A stretch of DNA of 64,000 nucleotides from Heterocephalus glaber (GCF_000247695.1 NW_004624732.1:21720017-21784016); one strand, 5' to 3'; counted from the first letter of the stretch, positions 24,498-37,724 are shown. The notes: a model not told the origin generated them from the sequence alone. Made by a program: numbers and translations.

Positions 24498-25260
24498 ATT
24501 ATAAAGTTTTAATAGAAATGTTTAATGTAGTTTTTTTCCCCCCTCTATAGGTAAGGTGGTTTTTCTTTCCCACTTTTTTGCACAGGATTATTTCTATCTT
24601 GGGACTTCTGTACATTCAATATGGAAAATTTCCAAATATAGTTTTTTATTATTTATCCTATATGCTAATCTCCAAGTTTCTCAGATGTGATTTGTTTTGT
24701 TACATACATAAATTCAGAAAATCTTTAGCTAATTTTTCTTCAGATAGTTCTTTTATTCATTCATTCTTTTTTCTTTTTGTATTCTTTCATATGTCTGTTA
24801 TGTATCTTGTAATTACTCCACATTTCCTGCATGTTGTTATGTTTTAATATTTTGTTTTTAGCACTTATAGTTTAGTTGGGAAATTTCCATTAGCCAGTCT
24901 TCAAGTGTACTAATTCTTGTCCATATCCAGTATACAATTAAAATGCTTTTGATATTTAGGCTTCCCTTTGCCACTTTTTGGGAGTATTTGCTACCATCTG
25001 TTTATATTACTCACCTTTCCTTATATGCTACCCACATTTCCCATTAGAGCCAGTTGCATATTAATCATATATATTTACAATTTTAAGTTTGAAAAAAATT
25101 TTTGTAATCCTACCAGTTCCTGAAAGTAATTTTACTTCTTTTTTCAAGCTGTTTTGTTGCTATGTGCTTTTTGGTATGCCTTGTACTTTTTTCTTGTAAG
25201 CTAACCATGATGAATCAGATAAAAGACTAAGTATATTGACCTTTAGTGTGAAGATTTACA

Positions 25261-28015
25261 TAGTATTATCAAAATACAATGAATGTTGCCACGAGTCATC
25301 CAACTGAAAGGCAGAGATCTTCAGTTCAACAGACAGCAAGTTACACCTTAGTAATAGTTGTGCAGAGTTTCCACTGTGGCTCCTTTCAAAGCATTTGAGC
25401 AGCACATTTGAAAAAGAGGCAAATGACTAAAATTTGTTATACGTATATTTAACTGTAGAAGAAAAGCAACAACAATTGTCAATTTTATTGGAATACTGAG
25501 ATTGTTCCTTATTAAGATTAGAGTATTTTAAATATGTCCTAAAGAGAGTTGCAACTCAGGTCCAGGATGATGATCATGAGAACAAGGCTTAGAGTTCTGA
25601 ATGGGAATCACATACTTGTTCTTATGCAAAAATGAACATCAATCCAATTCCAACCTCAAGGTGATTTTGATTGTGTTTCTTGAAATGAATAGTGTTGATG
25701 GAAATGAACAAGCTGAGTTTGTGCATAGGAGCAGTATGGTGAATGATGAATATTATAAGAACTTATTTTAAAGAACTGAAATACATAAAAAATAACCTGG
25801 GAAATGTTTGTGCCGCTGGAGCTCCAATAGTCTTGGCTCTGTTGATTCCTTTCTTCATGCCCTTAGCCCTTTTCCTCCTAAATTCCAAGTCTTCAGATAT
25901 TGTAACTCTTCCCTGGAATTAGTATAATCAGCTGTTATGGAATTTAAAGTAAATCTGATATACTCATTTGATAAATTTTCTTTTGCAATTATTCTAATTG
26001 ATTCATTTTCACTTCAATTTTTCTTTCAGAAAACATCCTATTCCTTCATTCTAGCTGCTATTGATTTTACTTACTTAAATATTCATTCAACGATTGGCAG
26101 CCTTGTCCATGCAGTCACTGTTTCTCTTATTTGGTGCATTAAGTCTTGTGTTGGCTGTGCCTTTAAACATTCCAAATGGAGATTTCTGTCTATATATGAC
26201 TTCATTATTATATGCTTCATCTTCCCTGGAGTTGGATAATTCTTTGAAGTTCAGCAAAGCCTGGCATAGCAAGTCTTTTTTTATACATAATTTCATTTAT
26301 ATAAATTTTCTAGAAGAGCCACAATTATAAAGAGAGGAACAAGATTCCTTGTTGTCTCAAATAGAAGTAGGAAGTAGGGTTTAACAGTAAATCAGAAATG
26401 AGAACTTTTTGGATTTGAAGGAATTGTTTTGAAATTGAATTTTGGTGATGATGACATGATTATATAACTTTCCTAGAAATCAATGAATGACATATTTTCG
26501 AGGGAGGACACACTTTGGTATGTTAACTGGACTTCATAAAATTGTAACAAGGGACAATTTGAGCTAGAATTAATTACCTGATAGATAAAAGAATCCTGTG
26601 TTAGTCACCTGTACGTTCCCCAAAGCACAGCCCCAGCAAGGAAGTGGAGGCTTCAGAGCTGGCCTTAGGTTTGTGCTCAAACTGTAGAATTGTGATTCAT
26701 TCAATTAATATTTTTGAGCTGGACCTTTGTTCCAGGCCCCCTCCCAGTCTCTGAAAATGGTGACAGTAGATGGGAGAGACTCAGCCGTTATCTTTGATGG
26801 ATTAACATTTTGGGGAGGAAGGCAGAAAAATTCTTAGGAGGCTGATTAATCTACCATATGTTAGGTAGAGAAGTGGACTCTGAAGGAAGCCCACATCTTT
26901 TCTCAAAGAGCCACAAGAGCTTATTTTAAATCAGCTGTTTGCAGCTTCCTGGCTGGAGAAGGGATATTTGGGCAGAGACCTGTTCACAAAGAAAGAAGTG
27001 GATTTTATTAATTAATTAGTTAATTTGGAGTTTACAAAGTATAAATTCCAAACATTCTTCCATCTATTATTTTACATTTTCTCCCTGTATGGGGGGAGAA
27101 TTATGAATGGGGAGCACAACACCTAGATGTGGGGTCAGCGTGGTGAGAATCCATTCCCAGTGCATGTGGCAGGGCTCCAGATGTGCCACAGGTAGTCACT
27201 GTTTTTGTAATGCCCACCCCAGCCCTGTGCAAATAGAGAGTAGAAATCTGACTCTCACATTTTTCTGGGTCTGAGAGGAAGTCCTGATGCCCAGCCCATG
27301 CCTGCCCAGCGTATAGAGGGCAGGGTCCCCTGGGCTTGCAGAAAAGAGAACTGCAACCAGGTCCTAACCCTACTGGAGCCTTGGAGCAGATCCTGCCTCA
27401 CTAGGAGCAGGGCCATCCTTTCAGGTAGAATGAGGTTGGGGTGGGTTCCTGAATCCTCTCCTAAGGACTGATGGAGTTTGGAACACGAACATTTGCCCAG
27501 AAATGAGTTCAATAGATTTTGGATTTCATACATAATTCACTCTGGCCTGGAAGTGGTTTATTATGTCATTTAACTTTCTCACTGAGAAGCAGGAGTGGGT
27601 CTTCACAGGGAGAAGCACCTCTCAACGTAACACTGAAGACAGCTTCAGTCCGTGCCTGCCTGCCAGGGAGCTGCATGTGACTCGTGCTGCAGGCAGACTG
27701 GCACAAGGGGCGGCACGTGGGTTCATGGTGAAGGCCACCAGAAGACACAGTCTCACGGGAGAATAGGCACCACCAGCCCTACATACAAGCCTCGAGTTCC
27801 ACCTCTAGCATGGCAGAAAACCAAAATGAAACCCACCTCCCTTTACCTATTCTCCCCATTGTCAAATGTGGTCAGGCAGGAGCTCTTATTTTCAGAGACA
27901 TTGGTAAGAACGTGACTGCCTCCTGGACTTGTGGATTCTCTCAGTTCAGAGGAAGCTCAATGGCTGCTGTGTCTTTCATTTTCTATACTTTGAATTTTTT
28001 TGTGACAATCTATAC
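25261..28015. other. unassigned intergenic sequence
   Basis: No gene or repeat is securely recognised. 26600-27800 is less AT-rich and carries overlapping open frames of 60-92 codons on both strands (for example 27255-27533 minus and 27652-27915 plus). None has a recognisable domain, and their overlap in all frames argues for chance. Confidence 0.35.
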
Positions 28016-28019
28016 TAAC

Positions 28020-28385
28020 AGAAAAATGTATTTTCTTTATTTTTTATTAAGCTTATTGGTAAAATTTAGATATACATAATGATCACTTTCATCATATTGA
28101 ATTTGTACCTGTGCATGATATATCTTGATTCTTATTTTTTCCCATTCTCATTCCCTCTCTTCAACCTGTCATCCTCTCCTTATTTACAAAAGCTTTGTTT
28201 CTATTTTATCTTTATTTTCTCTTTTTTCCTTTTACCTTCCTTTCTTTTCCCTTTCCCTCACCCTAGTGCCCCTTCCCTTTTATCATCCTTCTCGGTATCT
28301 TCCCAAAAGAATTAAAAGCATCATACTACATTGATATATGCACAGTCATGTTTATAGCAGTACAATAATAGCTAAATCTAGGAAA
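28020..28385 (-). mobile_element. L1 insertion with 5' inversion
   Basis: 28020-28291 is the complement of the L1 3' end and UTR (TTTTTATTAAGCTTATTGGT, then the pyrimidine-rich run). At 28292 orientation flips: 28292-28385 is sense ORF2 C-terminal sequence (GGTATCTTCCCAAAAGAATT, then GTTTATAGCAGTAC), matching 45925-46010. This is the structure produced by twin priming. The open frames over the pyrimidine tract are artefacts. Confidence 0.8.
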
Positions 28386-28949
28386 ATATTCAAAATTTTG
28401 TGACCATGGGAAAATTTAACTTTCTCAGTTTGACTTAAAATGGCAACATAGAATACCATTTTCTTTCTTATCTCTGTGATCATTTCAAATAAGCAAAAGA
28501 AGAATAAGATCCCTACTCTTTGTAAAACAATGAGAAAGGCCTGGAGAGCACCTAAATACCTATGTAGGGAAAATTGGTTGAAAAAATGATATTGCACTCA
28601 TTAAGTGCAAAGTATACAGATGTGAAACATAAAAAAGATTTTTATAGTAGAAATGGAGAGATTTTTCAGGATGAAGTAGATAATGTAGGTGAAATTAAAA
28701 TTACAAAACAGTTGTATAACAAAGAATGGGAAGAATAAATATATTTCCCCAAAGGGAGGAGAAAAAGTAAGTTAAACAGCAATGATTGAATTGGCTGTTG
28801 ACAATAAGGAATGAGGTGGAAGGGAAAAGGAGTATCTGAGAATATATTTTAGGTAATTTGTACTTTTAAATGGTAGGAGACAATATAAAAGACAGTATCA
28901 AATTAAGGAATATTTCTAGATAATCTAAATTGAACACAAATATAAAATG
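28386..28949. other. unassigned AT-rich sequence
   Basis: Nothing recognised. The 81-codon minus-strand frame at 28352-28597 shows no domain. Confidence 0.4.
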
Positions 28950-29206
28950 TACCAGTCACTTAGCTGTTGCTGGGACAAAATACCAACACCCACAACTTAA
29001 ATGACTAGAGGTTTATTTTGTCTCTGGAAGAAACAGCATAACACAGGTGCCTGGTAGAGAACAGGTGCTCAGCCCATGGAGGCCAGGAAGCAGATAAAGA
29101 GGAGGAGCTGAGGACCAGAACACAGGCTTCCAATTCATACCCTCACCCAGGTCCCACCTCCTAACAGCAGGCTTAGTCACTAAACTCATCAGTAGAAGAA
29201 TCCTTC
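28950..29206 (-). mobile_element. MaLR-like LTR fragment, antisense
   Basis: The plus strand reads CAGTCACTTAGCTGTTGCTG, then GACAAAATACCAACACCC, GGAGGCCAGGAAGCAGA and GTCCCACCTCCTAACAG. It shares the order of the antisense LTR at 59632-59995 and abuts the L1 that follows with no L1 polyA end between them. Confidence 0.6.
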
Positions 29207-31505
29207 TAAGATCTTGGTTCTTATTTTTTCCCCATCCCCTGTCCTCCCTTCACCCGCTCTACCCTTCCCTACTTACAAAGACTTTGTTTCCATTTTTCCC
29301 TTTTCTCATAATTTTTCCTTTCCCTTCTTTTCTTTCCCCTTTCCCTCCCACTTCCCCTACTCCTTTGGATCTTTTCTTCCCATTTCAAATTATCAATTAT
29401 TTATTTTAACCATTTTAATCCTTATTTGCACTTTCAGTTTCTCACACCAGAGAAGCTATTCAGTATTTACACATGTGTGTCCTATTTATTTCACTTACGA
29501 GTATTGCCTCAATATGCGTACATTTGGTTATAAACATCTCTAGTTTTTCCTTCTTTATGGCAAAGAAGTACTATAAAAAACACATCTTCTTTATCCAGTT
29601 TCCAGTTGATGGGCACCAATCTTTAGCTATTACAAACTGTGCCGCTATAAACATGAGTGTACATATATAGCTGTGGTGTGATTCTTTTAATTCTTTTGGG
29701 AAGATACCCAGCAGGGGAATAACTGGCTCAAATGGGACCTCAAGTCCTAGTTCTTTGAGGTATCTCCATACTGATTTTCACAGTGGTTGCACCACTCTGA
29801 ATTCCCACCAACAATGGAGAGGGGTTCCTCTCTCCCCATAACCCTGCCAGCATTTGTTAATGGTTGATTTCCTGATAGCAGCCACTCTTTCTGGAGTGAG
29901 ATGGAATCTCAACATTGTTTTCATTTGCATCTCTCGAATGACCAGTGATGTTGAACATTTTCTCGTATATTTATTTGCTGCTTTTACTTCTTTGTCTGAG
30001 AAATGTCTGTTCATTTCAGATGCCCATTTTTAAATTGGGTCTTTAAATTTGGAGGGTCTGATTTTTTTCAGTTCTTTATACATTCTAGATAGTACTCCCT
30101 TTGTCTGAGCTACAGCTGCTAAAATTTTTTCCCACATTGTAGGTTATCTCTTAGCTCTGTTGGTGGTTTCTCTTGTAGTGCAGAAGCTTTTTAATAAGAA
30201 GAGATCCCAGTTGTTGATTCTTTGTGCTAGTTCCCATGCTGCTGAGGTTTTCTTCATAAAGTCTTTTCCTATGCAAATATCTTCAAGAGTTCTACCTAAC
30301 TTATCTTTCAGAAAGTTTAGTGTTTCTGTTTTAACATTTAGATCTTTAAACAACTTTGATCTTAGTTTATTGCATGGTGATATGGGTCTAGTTTTAATCT
30401 TTGGCAGGTTGAAATCCAGGTGTTCCAGCACCAGTTATTAAATAGGCTATCTTTCCTTCAATGAGGTGGTTGGCTCCTTTGTTAAAGATGAGGTGACTGA
30501 GTATGCCTGGACTTGTTTCTGCATCTTCTAATCTATTCCACTGATCCTCAGGTCTGTTTCTTTGTCAGTACCTTGCTGTTTTTATCACATTAGGTTTGTA
30601 GTATAGTTTCAAATTGGAGATTGTGATACCCCTTTCCATATCTCTGTTGCATAGAATTGCTTTCGCTAGTCTTGGTCTCTTCTGGTTCCAAATGAATTTT
30701 TGGATTCTTTTCTCTTGTTCTGTGAAATATATTTTTGGAATTTCAATCAGAATTGCATTAAATCCATATAGCAGTTTTGGAAGTATGGTTATTTTCACTA
30801 TATTGGTTCTTCCTATCCAGGAACAAGGGATGTCTTTCCATTTTCTTATATCCTCTTTGATCTCTTTTTTCAGAATGCTGTAGTGTTCTCTGTAGAGGTC
30901 TTTTGCTTCCTTTGTTAGGTTGATTCCTAGATATTTCATTTTTTTGGATGCTACTGTAAAAGGAATTGTTTCCCTAATTTCTCTCTCAGTGAGTCTGTTA
31001 TTTGTGTACAAGAAGGCTATTATTTTTGAGTGTTGACTTTGTATCCAGCTACTCTACTGAATCTGTCAATTAAATCTAGAAGTCTTTTGGTAGGATTTTT
31101 TGGGTCTTCTATGTAAAGTATCATATTGTCAGCCAATAATGACAGTTTAACTTCTTCCTTTCCTATCTTTATTCCCTTTATTTCCTTCTCTTGTCCAATT
31201 CCTGTGGCTAATGTTTCCAGAACAATATTGAACAGGAGTGGTGATGGTGGGCATCCTTGTCTTGTTCCTAATTTTAGTGTGAATGTTTTCAGTTTTTGAC
31301 CATTGAGTATGAGGTTGGCTTTTGGTTTTTCATAGATAGCCTTAATCAAGTTGAGATAAAGACCTTCTATTCCAATTTTCTCTAGAGTTTTCATCATGAA
31401 TGGGTGTTGGATTTTGTCGAATGCTTTCTCTGCATCTATTGAGATGATCATATGTTTTTTTGTCCTTGGCTCTGTTAATGTAGTGTATTTCATTTATTGA
31501 TTTAC
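29207..31505 (-). mobile_element. 5'-truncated L1, antisense
   Basis: The complement of the 3' UTR (29207-29600) is followed by the ORF2 C-terminus and RT up to about 31505, where L1 sequence stops abruptly in the RT domain. The 3'-most L1 bases and the A tail present in sibling copies are missing. Divergence from the copy at 4078-9730 is moderate, so they are related but distinct subfamily members. Confidence 0.9.
30565..31493 (-). pseudogene. L1 ORF2 fragment (reverse transcriptase)
   Basis: Two long minus-strand open frames, 31020-31493 and 30565-31011, are adjacent and together cover the RT palm and the region after it. Readable landmarks are [38 protein letters not shown] and [18 protein letters not shown]. 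The catalytic motif reads LLADN instead of FADD, so the second metal-binding Asp is Asn. A stop or frameshift separates the two frames. It lacks the endonuclease and upstream RT. It is the best-preserved coding relic in the window, but inactive. Confidence 0.9.
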
Positions 31506-32504
31506 AATAATACTATAACTTTGCTAAAAGCAAAAGTTCAAATAATTTGAACACACTTCTGACATTTTTCTAAGTGAATATGTAGATTCCACCTCAAGCA
31601 ACTCCAAGAAGTGTGCTCCCCTCCATAGCTCACCTGGTACAGCAGAAGACTATAGGAAATCTCTGTGTAGAAAAGTTAAACTTTTAAATTTAGATTTGAG
31701 GAATTTTAGACCAGTTCTCCTCTCACCCTACTTCAGTACATTTTTCATGTAGAATTATTAACTGTCATTCCATTGCTTAACACTCTAAAAGGGTGCAGTG
31801 TCAATTGCAGTACTGATGTAATAGTCCCTACAAATTCTGTATGTATTATAGGGCACATGACATGAATGAACCTTTTGGTATTGCTGGAAATAAACCACAG
31901 AGTGTGTATAACAAAACATGTAAATGAGTAATTTGGGAATGAAAGGGTGACTCAGGGGTTTACTTATGAGATAGAAGTACCAATATAAGCATATTATGTT
32001 TTAAATGTGATGTATATTTTGGTCCATAGATTTCAATTTTTAAAAAATCAAATTTCTGATTATGATTTGTAGTGTGGGGATATGAATTGCACCTGGAACA
32101 ACTTATTCAAAAAAAGAAGTAAATGGCCCAGGAATCATAAGAATGTGTCAAAAAGACATGGGAGTTACATTGGTGCAATTTTAACATAAAAAATAACATA
32201 ATTGATTATTATCATTGTGTGTAATACATTGAAAGAAAACTAGATTCCAAAAACCACTAATGATAAAAGCAGAAATGAAAGAAAAGAAAATAAATAGAAA
32301 GAAAAGAAAATTTTGTTTAAAGAATAATATTATACAACCATGAACCAAAAATGCAAGAATTAGAAAATCATCATTTGGCAGTTACCTATGTAATAATTAT
32401 CATTATAATGTAAGCAATTTATCCTTTATCTATCATGCAGCTCTGTATTTTAGGACATATATTTAGAAATGCTAACATTTTTTGAAAACTTATTTCTTTT
32501 TTTC
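31506..32504. other. unassigned AT-rich sequence
   Basis: No coding or repeat signature recognised. A short GAAAA-rich stretch lies at 32265-32320. Confidence 0.4.
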
Positions 32505-33484
32505 TTCTTTTTTTTCTTCTTTTATTGGTACATTTTAGGTATACAATACATTTACATTTATCATTGGGTGCTTATTCCTGTACATGATGTATCTTAGTTC
32601 TTATTTTTTCCCCATTGTCCATTCATCCTTCATCCCCTCTACCCTTCTCTATTTACATACATTTCATTTTCTTTTTTTTTTTCTTTTCTCCTAATTTTTC
32701 ATTTCCCTTCTTCACTTTCCCCTTCCTCTCCCACCACCCCTAAACCTTTGGACATTTTCCTATTTCAAATTATGAATTATTCATTTTAATCTTATTTACA
32801 CTTTCAGTTTCTCACACTAGAGAAACTATTCGGTATTTACACATGTGTGTCCTATTTATTTCACTTAAGAGCATGGCCTCAATATGCATCCATTTAGCTA
32901 TAAATGTCTCTAGTTTCTCATTCTTTATGGCTGAGTAGTACTCCATTTTATAAAAAAACACATCTTCTTTATCCAGTTTTCAGTTGATGGGCACTTGGGC
33001 TGTTTCCAAGCTTTAACTATTATGAACTGTGCCACTATAAACATAGATGCACATATATTGCTGTGGTATGATTCTTTTAATTATTTGAGGAAGACATCCA
33101 GCAGGGGAATAGCTAGGTCAAATGGGACCTGTAGGCTTAATTCTTTGAGGTATCTCCACACTGCTTTCCATAGTGGTTGCAACAGTCTGCACTCTCACCA
33201 ACAATGGAGAAGGGTTCCTTTCTCCCCACACCCCCCTCAGCATTTGTTTCTGGTTGATTTCATGATAGCAGCCATTCTTTCTGGACTGAAGTGGAATCTC
33301 AGTGTTGTTTTCATCTGCATCTCTCGAATGACTAGTGATGTTGAACATTTTTTCATATATTTATTTGCTGCTTTTACTTCTTTGTCTGAGAAATATCTGT
33401 TCATTTCAGATGCCCATTTTTGAATGGGGTCTTTGAATTTGGGGGGTCTGATTTTTTTCAATTCCCTATATATTCTAGATAGTA
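32505..33484 (-). mobile_element. 5'-truncated L1 3' end, antisense
   Basis: It starts with a T-rich run and TTTTATTGGTACATTTTAGG, then the pyrimidine-rich complement of the 3' UTR. Complement of the ORF2 C-terminus follows up to TATTCTAGATAGTAG near 33484. Coding relics such as 33237-33461 (minus) show SEMNRYFSDKEVKAANKY, shared with 29778-30014. No function. Confidence 0.9.
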
Positions 33485-33664
33485 GACCTTATTGATAAAG
33501 GAAAATGTAACTTAGAATCACTAATAATATTTCTCATCTTGCACAATACATCTCATTAGTATAGTCATTCCAACTATCTTTGCATTAATGTTTGGATGTT
33601 ATATAATATTATGACATTTTACTTTTATCTCTTTATATTAAAATTGAGTTTTTCAGTATCATAT

Positions 33665-34200
33665 GTAGTTGAATTTTTTGTTTATTAGTATAATTCAGAT
33701 ATACATAATCCATTTGTCATATGGAATTTGTTTCTGTACAAGATATATCTTAATTCTTACTTTTTCTCATTTGCCTCCTCCCCTTTTAACTTTTCTTCTC
33801 ATCTTATTTTCACAAGTTTTACTTCTATTTAATCTTTCTTTTCTCATTTTTTCCCTTTTCCCCTTCTCTTTTCCCACTCTCCCCTCCCTAATGCCCCTTT
33901 CATTTGAACTTTGTCTTTCTATTTCACATTATCTATTATATTTATTATTATATTATATTTTTGGCCCTTTTTTATACTTCCAATAATGTTGGTAACAACT
34001 TAAATGCCCATCAACTGATGAATGAATAAAGAAGACACATTTTTTATACAATGGATGAGTACTCAGGCATAAAGAGCAATATACTTGAGACACTTATAGC
34101 TAAATGGATGCACCTAGAGACCATAATGTAAAGTGAAATAAATGAGACATGCACGTGTAAATATCTCATTGTTTCTCTGGTGTGAGAAACTGTAGTTGAG
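33665..34200 (-). mobile_element. L1 insertion with 5' inversion (second example)
   Basis: 33665 to about 33968 is the complement of the L1 3' end and UTR. From about 33970 the sequence flips to sense ORF2 C-terminus and early 3' UTR (AAATGCCCATCAACTGATGA, TATAGCTAAATGGATGCACC, GTTTCTCTGGTGTGAGAAAC), matching 46020-46215. Another twin-priming product, independent of the one at 28020. Confidence 0.8.
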
Positions 34201-37200
34201 TATTTTATTCTTTATCTCATTTAGATATCTGTTTAGATTTTAACATTTAATGCAGTTGTTAACATCATTATGCTTAAGTCTAACATTTTATTGTTGGTGC
34301 TATGTTTGTGCTTTCTGCTTCTCCTGTTTTCTTGTCTTGATTATGTGAATATGTTTTGGTATTGCACTTTACTTTCCATAGTAGGTTTGTCTACATTACT
34401 TTGTTATTATTTCAGAGATTGATTAGAGACATATCCTTCTACAACCTAATTAGTTTAATATTTTAGTACTTCAAACACATTAGATAATAGAATTCCCTAG
34501 GGAATGTTGATTCTGTTGTATAGTAGACAGTAAGTCCAGGTAAATATAGACTGAAAGTTTTACTCCATGTCCTGTGAACTACAGTCCAAATCTCATTTTA
34601 TATGTTAAAGCCTTTGCTATGCTATTTTGGGTCTCCCATTTCTATACACAGTAGGATTACTAAGAGTTACATTCCAGTTCATTTGTCAAAGACTTTCTTA
34701 TGATGCTTATACATGCATAGGTCTGGTGTGAACCTGGGGTTTGAATAGGTTCACAAAAAGAATTATAAAGTCCCTTTCTACCATAGACTCCACTAGAGTA
34801 TCCTGATTACAAGGGTTCCTTTGGATCTCTCTGAGAAGTTACAGCATCCAAGTTATAGAGCTCCCCTCTTGGGTTTCACCATGGAATTGACAAATAGGAA
34901 GGAAAGAAAACAAATGCCAGTAATCTAGCCTCTTTGGAGGCATAGGAGTTCCTTTGCTTGGATTCTCTGCTTAGAAATACAGAATTTCAATTGGGGTTTC
35001 AGTGGCCAGTGTGGCTACTGCTATATATCTTGTCACTGGCATCTCCCTCCAGGCAAATCTGCAAGAGAAAATAAAGTGAGATTGACACTCACACGCAGGT
35101 AGTTTTTGTGAATTTTAACCCTTCTGACAAATTTACTTACAGTGGTCATCATGTAGTTGATTTTTTTTTCTTTTTTGTCTAAGTTTTTACCAGGAGATAC
35201 AGTTTGAAGAGTTCATAGTTTGCTGAAAGAAAAATAATTCTGTTTTCTTTTTCTCTGGTGAGAAGGAGAGTTATGATGAAACACAAGCTGTGGAATAGGG
35301 TGCATCATATGTTATTTTTTGTATAAGTCCTTGGTTACCTTTATTTCTCTTATACATAGACCATGAAATCAGAGGCATTATAGACTAATATTTGGTCATA
35401 AGATTGAAATCATGTCGGGGCAGAGTCCAGTGAAAGCCCAGTAGGAACACCAGTGACCAGACTGGGGGTAACTGCTCACCTCCGGCCACACATGGTCACC
35501 CAGGCTCAAGAAATTCTGACCGCTGCCCATTTCCATTACTGTAGAACTATCTAAAGCCTCCAAGGGAACTGAAAATGTCAACCTGTCTCAAGCTGCCTGA
35601 TAATAACAGGAAGTGGGTCAGTTCCTGGTCCTCTCTTGCTTTCATGGAGATGGAACAGAGTTGGAGAAAATAAATACAAATTCATTATTAAAATTTAATG
35701 CATCACATGATGAATACATTAAACTGTACTGTATAGGAAAATTGATTATTTTTTGTGAACTGACATATTAAAACCTAGATAAACTGAATATTATAGGGAT
35801 CTATAGGAAATCTTTCTACTTGAACTTTATTTGTAAACTTTACTATTATGATATCACATATTTTAATTGGTTTTAAACTTATTTCAAACAATACACATGA
35901 GAAATGAAAGGAAATGTTTTAAGTGGGGTTTTCATTGATAGGAACTCTGGCTTTGCAATGTCATCCTAATTTTAAATCTTTAAATGATGCAAGAAATATG
36001 TAATGTAATTTCAGAGATACCAGGTTTAGGATGAAACTCTTGAAATCAAGAGATACAATATGTATAAATGCTTAACGTTGAAATAAAAAGCAACAACCTG
36101 TGTAAACCTTGTTTTAAACATCATTCAAAATAAAATAAAAACTTTACCTCTATGCTAGATTTATTAATCAGATTGAACACAAGATACTATTTTCAAATCA
36201 GATAACTATGTTTCTAGTACAGGAGGCTCAATAAATGGCATTAGATGCCCTTGCTATAGTTAGGGTGCAGTGTCAGCTGTTTGGGACAGGACCCACAGTG
36301 TAAGAACAATACCATTTCACCAAGGAACCAGTAGGAAAGCACTATAGTTGAAAATGGTTTGTAGCCACATTATAACCAGATTATTGATTTATTACAATAA
36401 TTATAAAAATATTAATGTGACAATACAAGCACCGAACAGAATGATAATATTTATCTCCATATATTATATTTTTGATGTATAAAAGTGTTTTTTAATATAT
36501 AAGAAAATAAGATGATTGGTGTAAGAATTAACAATGTCCAAAATATATCATTTATGAAATAACGAAGAAATATATTGGTCCATGAATGCTTCAGTTTGCA
36601 AACAATTTGGTTCCCAGACAAAAGCATTCAGCAAAATTGTGCTTCCATTTGAAAACTCCACACTGGGTGACACACACTACCATAGCCATCTTCCCCCACA
36701 GACACCAAAGCAGCCATCTTCCACCAAATCATAAAACAAATTAAGATCATAAATCCAGGTGCCACTGTACATAAATGATTACAAGATACATTATGTTCCA
36801 TTTAAGAAAAGTCAAATATACAAAGATGCACACCGGTCTTACATTTAATTCTTCAATCCATTGTGCTTTGGTATTTGTAACAGGTGGAAGGCAGTGTCAA
36901 GTTTCATTCCTGTAATTTCTTGCCCACATACATTTATATTTTTAAAATTATTTTAAAAATTTAAAAAAATGTTTATCCATAAGGAAAGATACCTAGTTAT
37001 TGGGGTAAGGTAATAAAAAGATTAGAAGTTCAATGTAAATCTTTCAAAATATTTTCCATTGATTGTATGTATTGTCTATTTAATACTTTAATAAAATATT
37101 TCAATATTGAAAGCACAATTAAAAATGGCATTAACAGGATATTTAATGTAAAATCCACTTAAGTTTATTGTGATATGTGATGTGGCAAAGAGTAAAAATA

Positions 37201-37720
37201 AAGGCTAAATAAAATTTAAAGCAACATAATTCATAGCCAATTTTGTTAAAGCTTTCCTTAGGAAGGTAAAGCCACCAAACAATCTTTATATTTCTTCACC
37301 TCCTCCTTCCAAATTTATCTGAAAATTTCCAGAGTCTTCCTTAGGGGGACTTCTGTAGGGTTTCAGAAGTATCCATTAACCTACGTACAACCCAGATGTA
37401 AGTACATGGCTTCCAAATTCCAGGCATTTCGAACATTCAATTTTCCCCTCACTTTCCTAAGCTCAGAATGACAACTTATGCCTCCGGTATGGCCATGCTG
37501 CCCTAGAATGGAGAGGGGATTTTCAGGGCTTAGAAGGCCAAGGCTTTTGCATCAGGGAGACTTCCACTGAGCATTTCCATCTTCCCATCTAGTTCAGGGG
37601 ATTCCGACAGACACCAACACTGTCCTTCCTGAAGCCGCAAAAAGTATAAAGCATATGCCTCTTGTACATTTTCAAAATGTCAGTTTATTTTCCTCTACAT
37701 TATAGTACAGCCTTCGTTTG
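34201..37720. other. unassigned intergenic sequence
   Basis: Largely AT-rich with no recognised gene. 35396-35640 is more GC-rich with a 61-codon minus-strand frame, and 36590-36800 has balanced composition. Neither shows a known domain or repeat signature. Confidence 0.35.
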
Positions 37721-37724
37721 TTTC

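Larger units (their letters stand above)
19900..25260 (-). mobile_element. nested ancient L1 elements, antisense
   Basis: The plus strand shows the complement of old L1 ORF2. The downstream RT region is at 20330-20620 (AAAGACTTTCATG, then TGTTTTGGTTACTCAGAG). RT sequence continues to about 21765. There a fresh L1 3' end begins (GATAAATGTATACATTGTGT, CTCACCCTACCCCC, ACATGGGAGTGCAGAC, CACCAACAGTGTG) and runs to about 23170. Endonuclease/ORF1-type sequence then resumes to about 25260. The simplest reading is one older L1 interrupted by a second one. Many indels, no usable frame. Two younger SINEs lie within it. Confidence 0.65.

Noticed and set aside
27255..27915. Cluster of overlapping open frames as a small gene
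   Set aside because: Open in several frames on both strands simultaneously, as expected from locally GC-richer sequence with few stops. No domain.
30565..31493. Intact reverse transcriptase gene
   Set aside because: Two separate frames, active-site Asp replaced, no endonuclease and truncated 5' end.
35396..35581. 61-codon minus-strand frame as an exon
   Set aside because: Short, no domain, no partner exons recognised nearby.
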